NCBI GenBank assembly: GCA_031287505.1
Contig: JAITSW010000006.1
Location: forward strand, 1 to 7,657
DNA from: Propionibacteriaceae bacterium
GTDB lineage: Bacteria > Actinomycetota > Actinomycetes > Propionibacteriales > Propionibacteriaceae
Length of the DNA stretch: 7,657 nucleotides
Direction: 5' to 3'
Shown: piece by piece, positions 1 through 7,569 of the stretch
Position numbering within the stretch: the stretch's first letter is position 1
How the letters are laid out: each line of letters starts with the position of its first letter
Made by a program: the position numbers and the translations under genes
The notes under the pieces: generated by a model
The model's input: only the letters and a program-made list of their open reading frames with translations
Told to the model about the DNA's origin: nothing
Database searches by the model: none

Positions 1-662
1 AAAAAGACGGCACGGCTAAGGCTGACGCGCCTAAGGGTCCGTTCAACATTGAACTCTTCGCCGGTTCTCCCGACGACAACAATGCGGGATTCTTTTTCAA
101 CGGCGCCGTGGACACCCTCAAGCCTTTCCTTGACGCCGGCACCCTCGTGGTGAAGTCAGGCCAGACAGATTTTGAGCAAGTCGCTATCTTGCGGTGGAGC
201 CAAGAAGGCGCTCAGAAGCGCATGGAAGATTTGCTCTCCTCCACCTATGGTGGCGGCAAAGACAAGCTCGCCGGCATTTTGAGCCCCTTCGACGGGATCT
301 CCCGCGGCATCATCACCGCATTGCAGCCCGCCTATGGCAAGACCATTGCCGACGGACTCCCCGTCGTTACCGGTCAGGATGCCGAGGTTGCCTCCGTCAA
401 GCTCATTAACGATGGCGTACAACAGTCCACCATCTTCAAGGACACGCGCAAGCTTGCCGATCAGGCCGTAGTTGCCGCCAAGTCATACTTGGCCGGCCAG
501 GCTCCCGAAGCAAACAACACCGAAACCTATGACAATGGTGTGAAGGTTGTTCCGTCCTATCTGCTGCTGATTGACACGGTATACAAGGAAGATGTGAAGC
601 CGCTGCTCATCGATTCCAAGTATTACACCCAGGAAGAGGTTGACAAGGGCGTCTCCGGCTAA
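1..662 (+). CDS. chvE: ChvE-type multiple-monosaccharide ABC transporter substrate-binding protein (3' part)
   Basis: This is the C-terminal 219 residues of a periplasmic-binding-protein-like sugar receptor. The reading frame (codons from base 3) is already open at the window edge, so the signal or lipobox and N-terminal lobe lie outside; the family is usually about 350-380 residues. The visible part matches ChvE blocks in order: FNIELFAGSPDDNNAG (bases 42-89), VVKSGQ, LSPFDGIS, VVTGQDAE (bases 363-386), STIFKDTR (bases 426-449) and YDNGVKVVPSYLL (bases 528-566). In Gram-positive bacteria such proteins are normally membrane-anchored lipoproteins that capture free sugar and deliver it to the permease. 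The GTG at 108 opens a shorter frame but lies inside conserved sequence, so it is not the start. The gene ends in TAA, 48 bases before the ATPase gene. Specificity for L-arabinose is inferred from the downstream ara genes; ChvE relatives also bind galactose, glucose and xylose. Confidence 0.93.
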   Translation, partial: KDGTAKADAPKGPFNIELFAGSPDDNNAGFFFNGAVDTLKPFLDAGTLVVKSGQTDFEQVAILRWSQEGAQKRMEDLLSSTYGGGKDKLAGILSPFDGISRGIITALQPAYGKTIADGLPVVTGQDAEVASVKLINDGVQQSTIFKDTRKLADQAVVAAKSYLAGQAPEANNTETYDNGVKVVPSYLLLIDTVYKEDVKPLLIDSKYYTQEEVDKGVSG

Positions 663-710
663 CCGGCACTAAGCCAGTATCCATCAATAACCAACAAAGG
701 ATGACTCGCA

Positions 711-2252
711 ATGGGTGACACAATCCTCCAGATGCGCTCCATAACCAAGACGTTTCCAGGCGTTGTAGCTTTGGACGATGTGAATCTGACCGTAGCGCGC
801 GGCGAAATCCACGCTATCTGCGGTGAGAATGGGGCAGGAAAATCCACCCTGATGAAAGTGCTTTCGGGCGTACACCCGCACGGCACCTATTCAGGCGAAA
901 TCATCTTTGACAACCAACCAGCGACTTTTGGGTCGATCACAGATTCTGAGCATCTGGGAATCGTGATCATCCACCAGGAGCTGGCACTCAGCCCGCATAT
1001 GTCCATCGCTGAGAACATTTTCTTGGTCAATGAGCGTAAGGGGGTTCTGGGCTTCATTGATTGGAACAGAACCAATGCGGAAGCCCAAGAGTTGATGACG
1101 CGGGTGGGGTTGGATGAAAACCCCACCACGCTCATCAGCCAAATCGGTGTCGGAAAGCAACAATTAGTAGAGATTGCCAAGGCGCTCTATAAAGACGTAA
1201 AACTTCTTATCTTGGACGAGCCCACAGCCGCCCTAAATGATGACGACTCTGAGCATCTGCTAGGCCTAATCCGACAGCTAAAAGCGCAGGGGATCACCTG
1301 CATCATGATTTCCCACAAGCTCGGCGAAATAGCAGAAATCGCCGACACCACCACCATCATCCGCGATGGTAAAACCATCGAAACCATCGACATGGGCGAG
1401 CCCGATGCCACCCAGGATCGGATTATCCGGGGAATGGTGGGACGCAGCCTTGAAAACCGTTTTCCAGAGCGCGACGTGCCTATCGGCGAAGAGAGGCTTC
1501 GAGTGGAAGGTTGGAGCGTCAACCACCCAACTCAAGCTGGCCGGCGAATTGTGGAGAATGCGTCGTTCAATGTGCGGGCGGGGGAAGTTGTGGGTATTGC
1601 GGGGCTTATGGGTGCCGGACGCACCGAGCTGGCTATGAGCCTATTTGGAAAATCTTATGGACGTTTTGCCGGTGGCCAGATGTATCTCAATGGCAAGAAC
1701 GTCCATCTCAATTCTCCTTCAGATGCCATTGCCGCCGGGCTGGCTTACGCAACTGAAGATCGCAAACGCTACGGGCTAAACCTGATAGAAGATATCCGGA
1801 TCAATATCACTTCCGCCGGGCTTTCCCGCCTCACTACGGCCACTTGGATCAACTCCGACGAAGAACTCCAAGTTGCCGAGAATTACCGAAAAGACATGCG
1901 GATAAAAACACCGAGTGTGCTCCATCCCATCGGCAAGCTTTCCGGAGGCAACCAGCAAAAGGTGGTGCTTTCAAAGTGGCTGTTCACTGACCCGCAGATA
2001 CTGATCTTGGACGAGCCCACCCGGGGTATCGATGTCGGGGCCAAGTATGAGATTTACAACTTGATCAACCAGATGGTGGCCCAGGGCAAGGCAGTTGTCG
2101 TCATCTCTTCAGAGCTTCCCGAACTCTTGGGCGTATGCGACCGAATCTACACGCTCTCCTTTGGGCGAATCACGGGAGAGCTTCCGGTAAGCGAGGCAAC
2201 CCAAGAGAACCTGATGAAACTAATGACTATCGAGAAGGATGAAGTTCGATGA
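711..2252 (+). CDS. mmsA: Multiple-monosaccharide ABC transporter ATP-binding protein (MmsA/GguA family, two NBDs)
   Basis: This 513-residue cytoplasmic ATPase energises the sugar importer. It has two tandem nucleotide-binding domains, as in the RbsA/MglA/XylG group. NBD1 (about residues 5-245) has Walker [10 protein letters not shown] (38-46), Q-loop HQE (88-90), the divergent signature GVGKQQ (146-151), Walker B LLILDEP (165-171) and H-loop His202. NBD2 (about 262-505) has a non-canonical Walker [10 protein letters not shown] (298-306) without the usual GKS/T, a canonical signature LSGGNQQK (410-417), Walker [12 protein letters not shown] (431-441) and SSE at 466-468 where SH would be expected. 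This asymmetry is normal for the family and implies unequal ATP sites. The ATG start is set by AAAGGA at 696-701, 9 bases upstream, and by the family-like N-terminus [13 protein letters not shown]. The stop overlaps the permease ATG in ATGA, indicating translational coupling. Confidence 0.96.
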   Translation: MGDTILQMRSITKTFPGVVALDDVNLTVARGEIHAICGENGAGKSTLMKVLSGVHPHGTYSGEIIFDNQPATFGSITDSEHLGIVIIHQELALSPHMSIAENIFLVNERKGVLGFIDWNRTNAEAQELMTRVGLDENPTTLISQIGVGKQQLVEIAKALYKDVKLLILDEPTAALNDDDSEHLLGLIRQLKAQGITCIMISHKLGEIAEIADTTTIIRDGKTIETIDMGEPDATQDRIIRGMVGRSLENRFPERDVPIGEERLRVEGWSVNHPTQAGRRIVENASFNVRAGEVVGIAGLMGAGRTELAMSLFGKSYGRFAGGQMYLNGKNVHLNSPSDAIAAGLAYATEDRKRYGLNLIEDIRINITSAGLSRLTTATWINSDEELQVAENYRKDMRIKTPSVLHPIGKLSGGNQQKVVLSKWLFTDPQILILDEPTRGIDVGAKYEIYNLINQMVAQGKAVVVISSELPELLGVCDRIYTLSFGRITGELPVSEATQENLMKLMTIEKDEVR

Positions 2253-3499
2253 CTAGCACCATAGCCGAATCTCCCGCGCCGGCATCGGCTCCCGAGCCGA
2301 AGAATGAGCCAGCTCACAGCTCTGTGGGCTCGCTGATCCTGAATTTCCTAACCCAAAACGGCATCCTGGTGGCCTTCGTTTTCATCTTTACGGTGTTGTC
2401 GGTCTCTAACCAGGCCTTCCTTTCTCCAACGAATCTGACCAACATCGTTTTGCAGTATTCCTATGTGCTGATCTTGGCGATCGGCATGTTGATGGTCATT
2501 GTCGCGGCTCAGATCGACCTCTCCGTCGGATCTGTATTAGGCCTGACCGGAGCGGTGGCATCCGTGCTGATCGTCAGATATCAAACTCCGTGGTGGGTTG
2601 CGGTGCTGGCAGCCCTAGCGGTTGGTTTGGTTTGCGGCGCTTGGCAGGGCTTCTGGGTGGCGGTGGTCGGCATTCCGGGCTTCATCGTCTCCCTTGGCGG
2701 CATGTTGCTATTCAGAGGTTTGACTTACAAGGTGCTGAGCAACATCTCTCTCACTATTCCCAGCGACCCAGACTCTCAAGGCCCGGCCTATGCGAGCATT
2801 GCCAACGGCTTCTTTAACGGGATCCTCGGTGGTGACGGCTTCGATGTTTTCACAGTCATAATTTTCATTATCGCCGCTGTCGGCTTTTGTGTAATGCAGT
2901 GGCGGACGCGTCAAAATCAGCTTCGATACAACCAGACGGTTCTGTCTTTGCCGCTCTTCATCATTAAGCTGGCTGTCATCGCAGCGGTCATTATCGCCTT
3001 CGGCTGGCAGATCTCACATGACCGCGGCCTGCCATATATCCTCATCATCTTGGCTTTCCTGATCATGGCTTACACGCTCGTTACCCAGAAGACCTCCATG
3101 GGGCGTTCTATTTACGCGGTTGGCGGCAATATGTTGGCTGCCCAGCTATCAGGCGTCAAGGTTAAGTGGGTCAATTTCTGGGTCTTCGTCAATATGGGCT
3201 TCCTCGCCGGAGTCGCAGGCGTCGTCTATTCCGCCCGAATGAGTTCGGCTCAGCCAGGCGCTGGTGATGGCTTTGAGCTGGATGCCATTGCGGCTTGCTT
3301 CATCGGCGGAGCCTCTACTTTGGGCGGCGTGGGCAGGGTAACCGGCGCCATGATCGGCGGTCTGATAATGGCCGTTCTCAACAACGGCATGCAGCTGATG
3401 GGGTTTGACGAATCTACGCGCAAAATCGTCAAGGGCTTGGTATTGCTCTTGGCCGTGGCGTTCGACTTGGTGAACAAACGCCGCGCAAAGACCAGCTAG
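2249..3499 (+). CDS. mmsB: Multiple-monosaccharide ABC transporter permease (MmsB/GguB family)
   Basis: This 416-residue integral membrane protein of the RbsC/XylH/GguB class forms the sugar channel. A hydrophilic, Pro/Ala/Ser-rich cytoplasmic leader (residues 1-27) is followed by about ten hydrophobic stretches, roughly 28-52, 71-87, 92-109, 115-141, 145-157, 199-215, 234-252, 262-278, 307-327 and 345-375, plus a last one near 392-407. Family landmarks are [16 protein letters not shown] (86-101), [20 protein letters not shown] (141-160), the ATPase-contact loop [10 protein letters not shown]...AAQLSGV (285-303) and [20 protein letters not shown] (345-364). The protein ends in a basic tail, NKRRAKTS. 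It starts at the ATG overlapping the mmsA stop, with AAGGA at 2235-2239 lying inside mmsA. A single permease gene suggests a homodimer, as is usual in this class. Araf-type substrate choice cannot be read from the permease itself. Confidence 0.95.
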   Translation: MTSTIAESPAPASAPEPKNEPAHSSVGSLILNFLTQNGILVAFVFIFTVLSVSNQAFLSPTNLTNIVLQYSYVLILAIGMLMVIVAAQIDLSVGSVLGLTGAVASVLIVRYQTPWWVAVLAALAVGLVCGAWQGFWVAVVGIPGFIVSLGGMLLFRGLTYKVLSNISLTIPSDPDSQGPAYASIANGFFNGILGGDGFDVFTVIIFIIAAVGFCVMQWRTRQNQLRYNQTVLSLPLFIIKLAVIAAVIIAFGWQISHDRGLPYILIILAFLIMAYTLVTQKTSMGRSIYAVGGNMLAAQLSGVKVKWVNFWVFVNMGFLAGVAGVVYSARMSSAQPGAGDGFELDAIAACFIGGASTLGGVGRVTGAMIGGLIMAVLNNGMQLMGFDESTRKIVKGLVLLLAVAFDLVNKRRAKTS

Positions 3500-3537
3500 A
3501 ACCAACGCATTAACACATTATTAGAAAGTCGATTTCA

Positions 3538-5031
3538 ATGAGCAAGAAGCAGATTTGGTTTCTAACCGGCAGCCAACACCTTTATGGCCCGGAGGTTCTA
3601 GAACAGGTAGCTGCTAACTCCAAGAGTTTGGTAAACACCCTTTCCAGTGTCGGCTTGGTTGCCGATGTGGTGTGGAAGCCGGTGCTTACCAACAAGGAAG
3701 ACATCCGGGCGAGAGTGCTGCAGGCTAACGCCGACGATTGCTGTATCGGCGTCATCATGTGGATGCACACGTTTTCACCGGCGAAGATGTGGATCGCGGG
3801 GCTGGAGGCTTTGCAAAAGCCATTGCTGCATCTGCACACCCAGGCTAATGACGCGCTGCCTTGGGCGTCCATTGATATGGATTTCATGAATCTGAATCAG
3901 GCGGCACACGGAGACCGAGAGTTTGCCCATATTCAGACCCGTTTAGGGGTTGCGCGTAAGACGGTCTCTGGCTCGGTGAATAATCCGAATGTGCAGGCTC
4001 GGGTCGGCAATTGGGCGCGGGCTGCTTTGGGTTGGTATGAGAGCCAGCATGCCCGCTTGGTGCGTTTTGGCGACAATATGCGCGACGTGGCGGTCACCGA
4101 GGGTGACAAGGTTGAAGCGGAGCGGGTGTTTGGCGTCTCGGTAAACACCTACGGTGTCAACGATTTGGCAGCTGCGATTGCCCAGGTTTCACCCGCCGAC
4201 GTTGACGCTCTGGTGGCTGAGTATGAGGAGCTCTATGACGTCGTTCCGCCGCTTCGCAAAGGCGGGGCCAGACACGAGTCTTTGCGTTACGGGGCTAGGC
4301 AAGAGTTGGGCTTGCGTTCGTTTTTGGAAGCCCATGGGGCAACGGCGTTCACCACGAGTTTTGAAGATTTGGGAGAGCTCAAACAGCTTCCAGGGCTAGC
4401 TGTTCAGCGCCTGACCGCGCAAGGCTATGGCTTTGGGGCTGAGGGTGATTGGAAGACGGCTATCTTGGTGCGGTTGGCGAAAGTTATGGGTACGGGGCTG
4501 TCTGGCGGCGCTTCCCTAATGGAGGACTACACCTACAATCTAGTGCCCGGTGCTGAGAAGATCCTGGGCGCGCACATGTTGGAAGTTTGTCCGTCGTTGA
4601 CGTCTGGCAAGCCTGCTCTGGAGATCCATCCGCTGGGTATTGGCGGCAAAGAAGATCCGGTGCGGCTGGTGTTTACAGCTGATCCGGGGCCGGCAGTTGT
4701 TGTCGGTTTGGCTGATATGCGTGATCGTTTCCGTTTGACGTTGAATGTGGTGAATGTTGTCGAGCCTGACGAGCTGCTCCCGAATCTTCCGGTGGCGCGT
4801 GCGGTTTGGGAGCCGGAGCCGGATTTCTATACCTCCACTGAATCTTGGCTGACTTCCGGTGCTCCGCATCACTCCTGTATGAGCACTGCGGTTGGGGCGG
4901 AGATTTGGGCTGATTTTGCGCAGATCGCCGGTGTGGAATTAGCCGTTATCGACGCGGATACGACGGCTGCCGGTTTCGAGCAGCAGTTGCGTTTCAACCA
5001 GGCGTATTACCGTTTGGCACAAGGGTTGTAA
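3538..5031 (+). CDS. araA: L-arabinose isomerase
   Basis: This 497-residue cytoplasmic enzyme interconverts L-arabinose and L-ribulose, the first step of the pathway; the family is about 500 residues, so it is complete. The N-terminus [19 protein letters not shown] (residues 6-24) is the family hallmark. The four metal and catalytic residues known from E. coli AraA (Glu306, Glu333, His350, His450) align to Glu302 in GAEGDWKT, Glu329 in SLMEDYTYN, His346 in [10 protein letters not shown] and His445 in GAPHHSC. The Mn-binding architecture therefore looks intact. The ATG start is supported by AGAAAG at 3523-3528, a modest Shine-Dalgarno site 9 bases upstream. The gene sits 38 bases after mmsB and is followed by an unusual 72-base gap before araB. 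Its coding strand is noticeably G-rich over C, unlike araD. Confidence 0.97.
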   Translation: MSKKQIWFLTGSQHLYGPEVLEQVAANSKSLVNTLSSVGLVADVVWKPVLTNKEDIRARVLQANADDCCIGVIMWMHTFSPAKMWIAGLEALQKPLLHLHTQANDALPWASIDMDFMNLNQAAHGDREFAHIQTRLGVARKTVSGSVNNPNVQARVGNWARAALGWYESQHARLVRFGDNMRDVAVTEGDKVEAERVFGVSVNTYGVNDLAAAIAQVSPADVDALVAEYEELYDVVPPLRKGGARHESLRYGARQELGLRSFLEAHGATAFTTSFEDLGELKQLPGLAVQRLTAQGYGFGAEGDWKTAILVRLAKVMGTGLSGGASLMEDYTYNLVPGAEKILGAHMLEVCPSLTSGKPALEIHPLGIGGKEDPVRLVFTADPGPAVVVGLADMRDRFRLTLNVVNVVEPDELLPNLPVARAVWEPEPDFYTSTESWLTSGAPHHSCMSTAVGAEIWADFAQIAGVELAVIDADTTAAGFEQQLRFNQAYYRLAQGL

Positions 5032-5041
5032 GGGGGATCGG

Positions 5042-5107
5042 GTGAGTATCGACCAGTGGATGCGTGACAAGTTATACGCCCCCCTGTCACGCCGGGGGAT
5101 CGGATGA
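5042..5107 (+). CDS. Possible 21-codon leader peptide overlapping the araB start
   Basis: A GTG at 5042 opens 21 codons (beginning MSIDQWMRDKLY, ending SRRGIG) closed by TGA at 5105-5107. That TGA overlaps the araB ATG at 5104 in an ATGA arrangement like the mmsA-mmsB junction. Upstream lies AAGGGGG (5030-5036), a good Shine-Dalgarno match that includes the end of the araA stop codon, 5 bases before the GTG. The araB Shine-Dalgarno site is inside this frame, so ribosomes translating it would pass over and unfold that site just before araB. No protein family is recognised and the peptide is short and basic. It may be translated as a coupling leader, or may exist only because the araB start was duplicated. 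Confidence refers to its being translated. Confidence 0.35.
   Translation: MSIDQWMRDKLYAPLSRRGIG
5062..5098 (+). promoter_or_regulatory. Competing RNA stems in front of araB, one masking its Shine-Dalgarno site
   Basis: Two helices can be drawn. Stem A is a perfect 8-bp pairing of GCGTGACA (5062-5069) with TGTCACGC (5085-5092), with a 15-base loop. Stem B pairs CCCCC (5080-5084) with GGGGG (5094-5098), the araB Shine-Dalgarno core, over a 9-base loop. With stem A formed, a single unpaired base (5093) would have to span eight base pairs for stem B to form too. The two are therefore likely mutually exclusive: B hides the araB site and A frees it. The same C tract plus U5085 could also pair with AGGGGG at 5031-5036, the first Shine-Dalgarno copy. 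The pairings are seen in the sequence; a regulatory role is inference. There is no U tract, so this does not look like an intrinsic terminator. Confidence 0.45.
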
Positions 5108-6699
5108 ATATCAACCAGGCTAGGGCGGCTATCCGCGAAGGCCGGACGAGTGTGGGTATCGAATTTGGTTCGACGCGCATAAAGGCCGCGCTAATCGACG
5201 CCGACGCCCAGGTGCTTGCCTGGGGTTCTCACGACTGGGAGAACCAGTTTGCCGACCGGCTATGGACGTACTCGGTTGATGCTATTTGGGCTGGGCTGCA
5301 AGAATGCTATGCCGATCTGGCTAATGACGTCCGCCAGCGCTATGGCCTAGAACTCACCACCATAGGCGCTATCGGGATATCGGCCATGATGCACGGCTAT
5401 CTGGCTTTCGATGCGGCTGGCGAGTTGTTGGTTCCGTTCCGGACTTGGCGCAACACCAATACCAAAGTTGCGGCGGAGGAGTTAACCGAGCTGTTCTCGT
5501 ATAACATCCCGCAGCGCTGGTCGATTGCGCATTTGCACCAAGCCGTTGTCGATAGCGAGGAGCATGTTTCGCAGGTTGCGTCCATCAATACCCTTGCCGG
5601 ATATGTGCACTGGGTTCTCACCGGGGAGCGGGTTATCGGCGTTGGGGATGCTTCTGGGATGTTTCCCATCGACCCGGTGACCAAGAACTACAACTCGCGA
5701 ATGCTGAGCGAGTTGGAGTTGCTGTTAGCTGAAAAGGGCTTTGACTGGCGGCTCCGCGAGTTGCTGCCCAAGGTCTTGCCTGCCGGTGCCGGAGCTGGGG
5801 CGTTGACGACTTCCGGCGCCTTGCTGCTTGATCCAACGGGCAAGTTGGCGGCGGGGATCGCGTTCTGCCCGCCGGAAGGGGACGCTGGCACCGGCATGGT
5901 GGCCACAAACTCTGTCGCCCGGCGCACCGGAAACGTGAGCGCCGGCACGTCGATCTTCGCCATGATCGTTTTGGAACGCGATCTAAAAGAATTGCACACC
6001 GAAATCGACATGGTCACCACCCCCGCCGGAGATGCCGTTGCGATGGTGCATTGCAATAACGGTGCTTCTGAGCTAAACGAGTGGTGTTCGCTTTTCGAGG
6101 AGTTCTCGGCGGCTGCTGGGGAGAAAGTTGACTCGCAAACCGTTTTCTCCGCGCTGCTCGCCAAGGCTCTGGAAGCCAAATCAGACGCCGGCGGGCTGTT
6201 GGCTTTCAACAATCTCTCCGGCGAGCCCATCACCGGTTTGGAAGCGGGCCGACCGCTATTCCTGCGCACCCCGGAAAGCAATTTCACCCTTGCCAATTTC
6301 ATGCGGGCCCAACTCTATGCCGTTTTCGCCACCCTGCACCTTGGCATGCGCATCCTCGCCGATGAGGAAGTCGGCTTAGACAAAATGTTTGCCCATGGCG
6401 GCATCTTCCGCACCAAAGGCGTAGCTCAGCGGTTCCTCGCGGCTGCGCTTGGTGCCCCGGTGAGCGTTAGCGCCACCGCAGGCGAAGGCGGCCCATGGGG
6501 AATGGCGGTTCTGGCGTCCTATTTGCTTGCAAACGACGGACACCTTTCCTTGGGCGAATATCTCAATACCGTCGTCTTTGCCCAAACCGAGTTCGAAACC
6601 CTAGCTCCCGATCCCGATGACGCCGCCGGGTTTGGCAAGTACATGGAACGCTATGAAGCAGCCTTGGCTGTCGAACAAGCAGCGATAGCCCATTCGTGA
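5104..6699 (+). CDS. araB: Ribulokinase, FGGY carbohydrate kinase family
   Basis: This 531-residue cytoplasmic kinase of the FGGY family is expected to phosphorylate L-ribulose to L-ribulose 5-phosphate with ATP. The N-terminal FGGY domain begins at SVGIEFGSTRIKAALID (residues 16-32), the phosphate-binding loop. Other landmarks are GISAMMHGYL (91-100), VPFRTWRNTNT (110-120), PQRWSIAHLHQAV (136-148), GDASGMFPID (181-190) and PEGDAGTGM (257-265), whose Asp260 is a plausible catalytic base. The C-terminal domain has NVSAGTSIFAM (277-287) and HGGIFRTKGVAQRFLAAALG (431-450). It does not resemble the start of enteric AraB (IGLDFGSDSVRA type). It looks like the group annotated as xylulokinase or ribulokinase in clostridia and actinobacteria. 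Its place between araA and araD argues for L-ribulose; D-xylulose kinase is the alternative. The ATG is preceded by GGGGG (5094-5098), 5 bases away, and the family-like N-terminus starts here. Confidence 0.9.
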   Translation: MNINQARAAIREGRTSVGIEFGSTRIKAALIDADAQVLAWGSHDWENQFADRLWTYSVDAIWAGLQECYADLANDVRQRYGLELTTIGAIGISAMMHGYLAFDAAGELLVPFRTWRNTNTKVAAEELTELFSYNIPQRWSIAHLHQAVVDSEEHVSQVASINTLAGYVHWVLTGERVIGVGDASGMFPIDPVTKNYNSRMLSELELLLAEKGFDWRLRELLPKVLPAGAGAGALTTSGALLLDPTGKLAAGIAFCPPEGDAGTGMVATNSVARRTGNVSAGTSIFAMIVLERDLKELHTEIDMVTTPAGDAVAMVHCNNGASELNEWCSLFEEFSAAAGEKVDSQTVFSALLAKALEAKSDAGGLLAFNNLSGEPITGLEAGRPLFLRTPESNFTLANFMRAQLYAVFATLHLGMRILADEEVGLDKMFAHGGIFRTKGVAQRFLAAALGAPVSVSATAGEGGPWGMAVLASYLLANDGHLSLGEYLNTVVFAQTEFETLAPDPDDAAGFGKYMERYEAALAVEQAAIAHS

Positions 6700-6737
6700 A
6701 GTGCGACTAACGGGCATGTTTTCAAACACCGCAAAGA

Positions 6738-6752
6738 TAGGATCCGCAAGTG
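6738..6752 (+). promoter_or_regulatory. Ribosome binding site fixing the araD GTG start
   Basis: TAGGA at 6738-6742 lies 7 bases before a GTG at 6750-6752. No in-frame ATG occurs before the conserved core of AraD, and the protein length from this GTG fits the family, so the GTG is taken as the start. The 50-base araB-araD gap is otherwise unremarkable. Confidence 0.7.
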
Positions 6753-7421
6753 GGCGCCGCTGAGCTAACCGCCGTCATCCGCAAGCTTCGCGAAGAAGTG
6801 GCCGCGCTTCATGCCGAGCTGACCCGTTACAACTTAGTTGTTTGGACGGCCGGCAACATCTCTGCCCGCGTTCCCGGGGAAAACCTCATGGTCATCAAAC
6901 CTTCCGGTGTTTCCTACGATGATCTGAGCCCCGAAAATATGGTGGTCACCGACCTGCGCGGCAATCTGGTTGAGGGCGGGCATTCCCCGTCCTCTGACAC
7001 AGCCGCACATGCCTATGTCTACCGTCATTGCCCCCACGTGACTGGCGTCGTCCACACCCACTCCACCTTTGCCACCGCTTGGGCGGCCAGGCGCGAGCCA
7101 ATTCCATGCGTCCTTACCATGATGGGCGACGAATTCGGCGGCGAAATCCCAGTTGGCCCGTTCGCCCTAATAGGCGACGATTCCATCGGCCGCGGAATCG
7201 TCGAGACCTTGGCCAACTCCCATTCTCCCGCCGTCCTAATGGCCAATCACGGCGTCTTCACCATCGGCAAGGACGCCCGGGCAGCCGTAAAGGCCGCCGT
7301 CATGTGCGAAGAAGTAGCGCGTACCGTTCACTTTGCCCGTGCTCTGGGTAATCCAGTGCCGCTAGATCCAGCAGACGTTGAAAGCCTCTACCAGCGCTAT
7401 CAAAACGTTTACGGCCAGTAA
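6750..7421 (+). CDS. araD: L-ribulose-5-phosphate 4-epimerase
   Basis: This 223-residue cytoplasmic class II aldolase-like enzyme converts L-ribulose 5-phosphate to D-xylulose 5-phosphate, joining arabinose breakdown to central metabolism. E. coli AraD is 231 residues, so this copy is full length. Conserved blocks are TAGNISAR (33-40), IKPSGVSYDDL (49-59), PSSDTAAHAYVY (80-91), VVHTHSTFATAWA (100-112), GDEFGGEIP (126-134), ANHGVFTIGK (165-174) and the terminal VYGQ. By alignment with E. coli, the zinc ligands His95, His97 and His171 correspond to His102, His104 and His167. Asp76 corresponds to Asp83 and the catalytic Asp120 to Asp127. The MMGDEFGG segment replaces the enteric HADYFYG, and the following loop is shorter than in E. 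coli. Its coding strand is C-rich, with mostly C-ending codons, contrasting with araA. It is the last gene of the array. Confidence 0.95.
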   Translation: MGAAELTAVIRKLREEVAALHAELTRYNLVVWTAGNISARVPGENLMVIKPSGVSYDDLSPENMVVTDLRGNLVEGGHSPSSDTAAHAYVYRHCPHVTGVVHTHSTFATAWAARREPIPCVLTMMGDEFGGEIPVGPFALIGDDSIGRGIVETLANSHSPAVLMANHGVFTIGKDARAAVKAAVMCEEVARTVHFARALGNPVPLDPADVESLYQRYQNVYGQ

Positions 7422-7569
7422 GCGCTATACCATCCCGTTTCTGCGTAGTAGGCGGAATTCCTAAGGATCGAGCGCCCTGATCCGGAATCTCCCCAACTTC
7501 GCATCAGGTTGGCAATAAGCCGAAGAGCACACCGTAACCGCCAAGCAGAGAAGCGCCATTGATTTCTGG
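7422..7569. other. Convergent intergenic region, no strong terminator
   Basis: These 148 bases separate the araD stop from the stop of a minus-strand gene, so a bidirectional terminator would be expected. The best candidates are weak: GGATC (7465-7469) with GATCC (7479-7483) over a 9-base loop, CCTGAT (7476-7481) with ATCAGG (7503-7508) over 21 bases, and a 5-bp stem with one G-U pair at 7509-7523. None is followed by a T run on either strand. No tRNA, repeat array or other RNA gene is recognised. Confidence 0.6.
7465..7483 (+). terminator. Weak hairpin after araD, possible terminator
   Basis: GGATC and GATCC form a 5-bp stem 43 bases after the araD stop. The stem can extend by one G-U pair (7470/7478). 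There is no T tract, so it is at best part of a non-canonical terminator and could be chance. Confidence 0.15.

Larger units (their letters stand above)
5032..5118 (+). repeat. Imperfect 25-bp direct repeat duplicating the araB translation start
   Basis: Bases 5032-5056 and 5094-5118 are two copies of the same 25-base unit, offset by 62 bases. Each copy has the core GGGGGATCGG followed by an RTGARTATCRACCAG block. They match at 22 of 25 positions, and the three differences (5042/5104, 5046/5108, 5051/5113) are all G in copy 1 and A in copy 2. The second copy contains the Shine-Dalgarno site and first five codons of araB. The first copy contains the same Shine-Dalgarno site with a GTG and a near-identical five codons (MSIDQ against MNINQ). 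Similarity stops abruptly after CAG in both. The 62-base offset is not a multiple of three, so copy 1 cannot be an in-frame N-terminal extension of araB. Confidence 0.9.

Noticed and set aside
701..718. ATG at 701 opening a five-codon frame that overlaps the mmsA start.
   Set aside because: It falls within the mmsA Shine-Dalgarno and spacer region and has no ribosome site of its own, so it is a chance ATG.
711..2252. Non-canonical second Walker A and missing second H-loop His in MmsA, considered as signs of a damaged ATPase.
   Set aside because: The same asymmetry is normal in the RbsA/MglA/GguA family, and the first site keeps its Walker A, Walker B and H-loop His.
3500..3537. A+T-rich gap before araA, considered as an internal promoter.
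   Set aside because: TATTAG could pass for a -10 element, but no credible -35 box is found at the right distance, and the short gap fits read-through.
5688..6302. A 204-codon open frame on the minus strand inside araB.
   Set aside because: It lies wholly antisense to a well-conserved kinase gene, has a Ser/Ala/Pro-rich composition typical of a shadow frame in G+C-rich DNA, and matches no family I recognise.
6717..6728. TGTTT-TC-AAACA dyad in the araB-araD gap, considered as an operator.
   Set aside because: It has only five matched bases per arm with a 2-base centre, matches no known ara operator, and sits within an apparent operon. It is likely chance.
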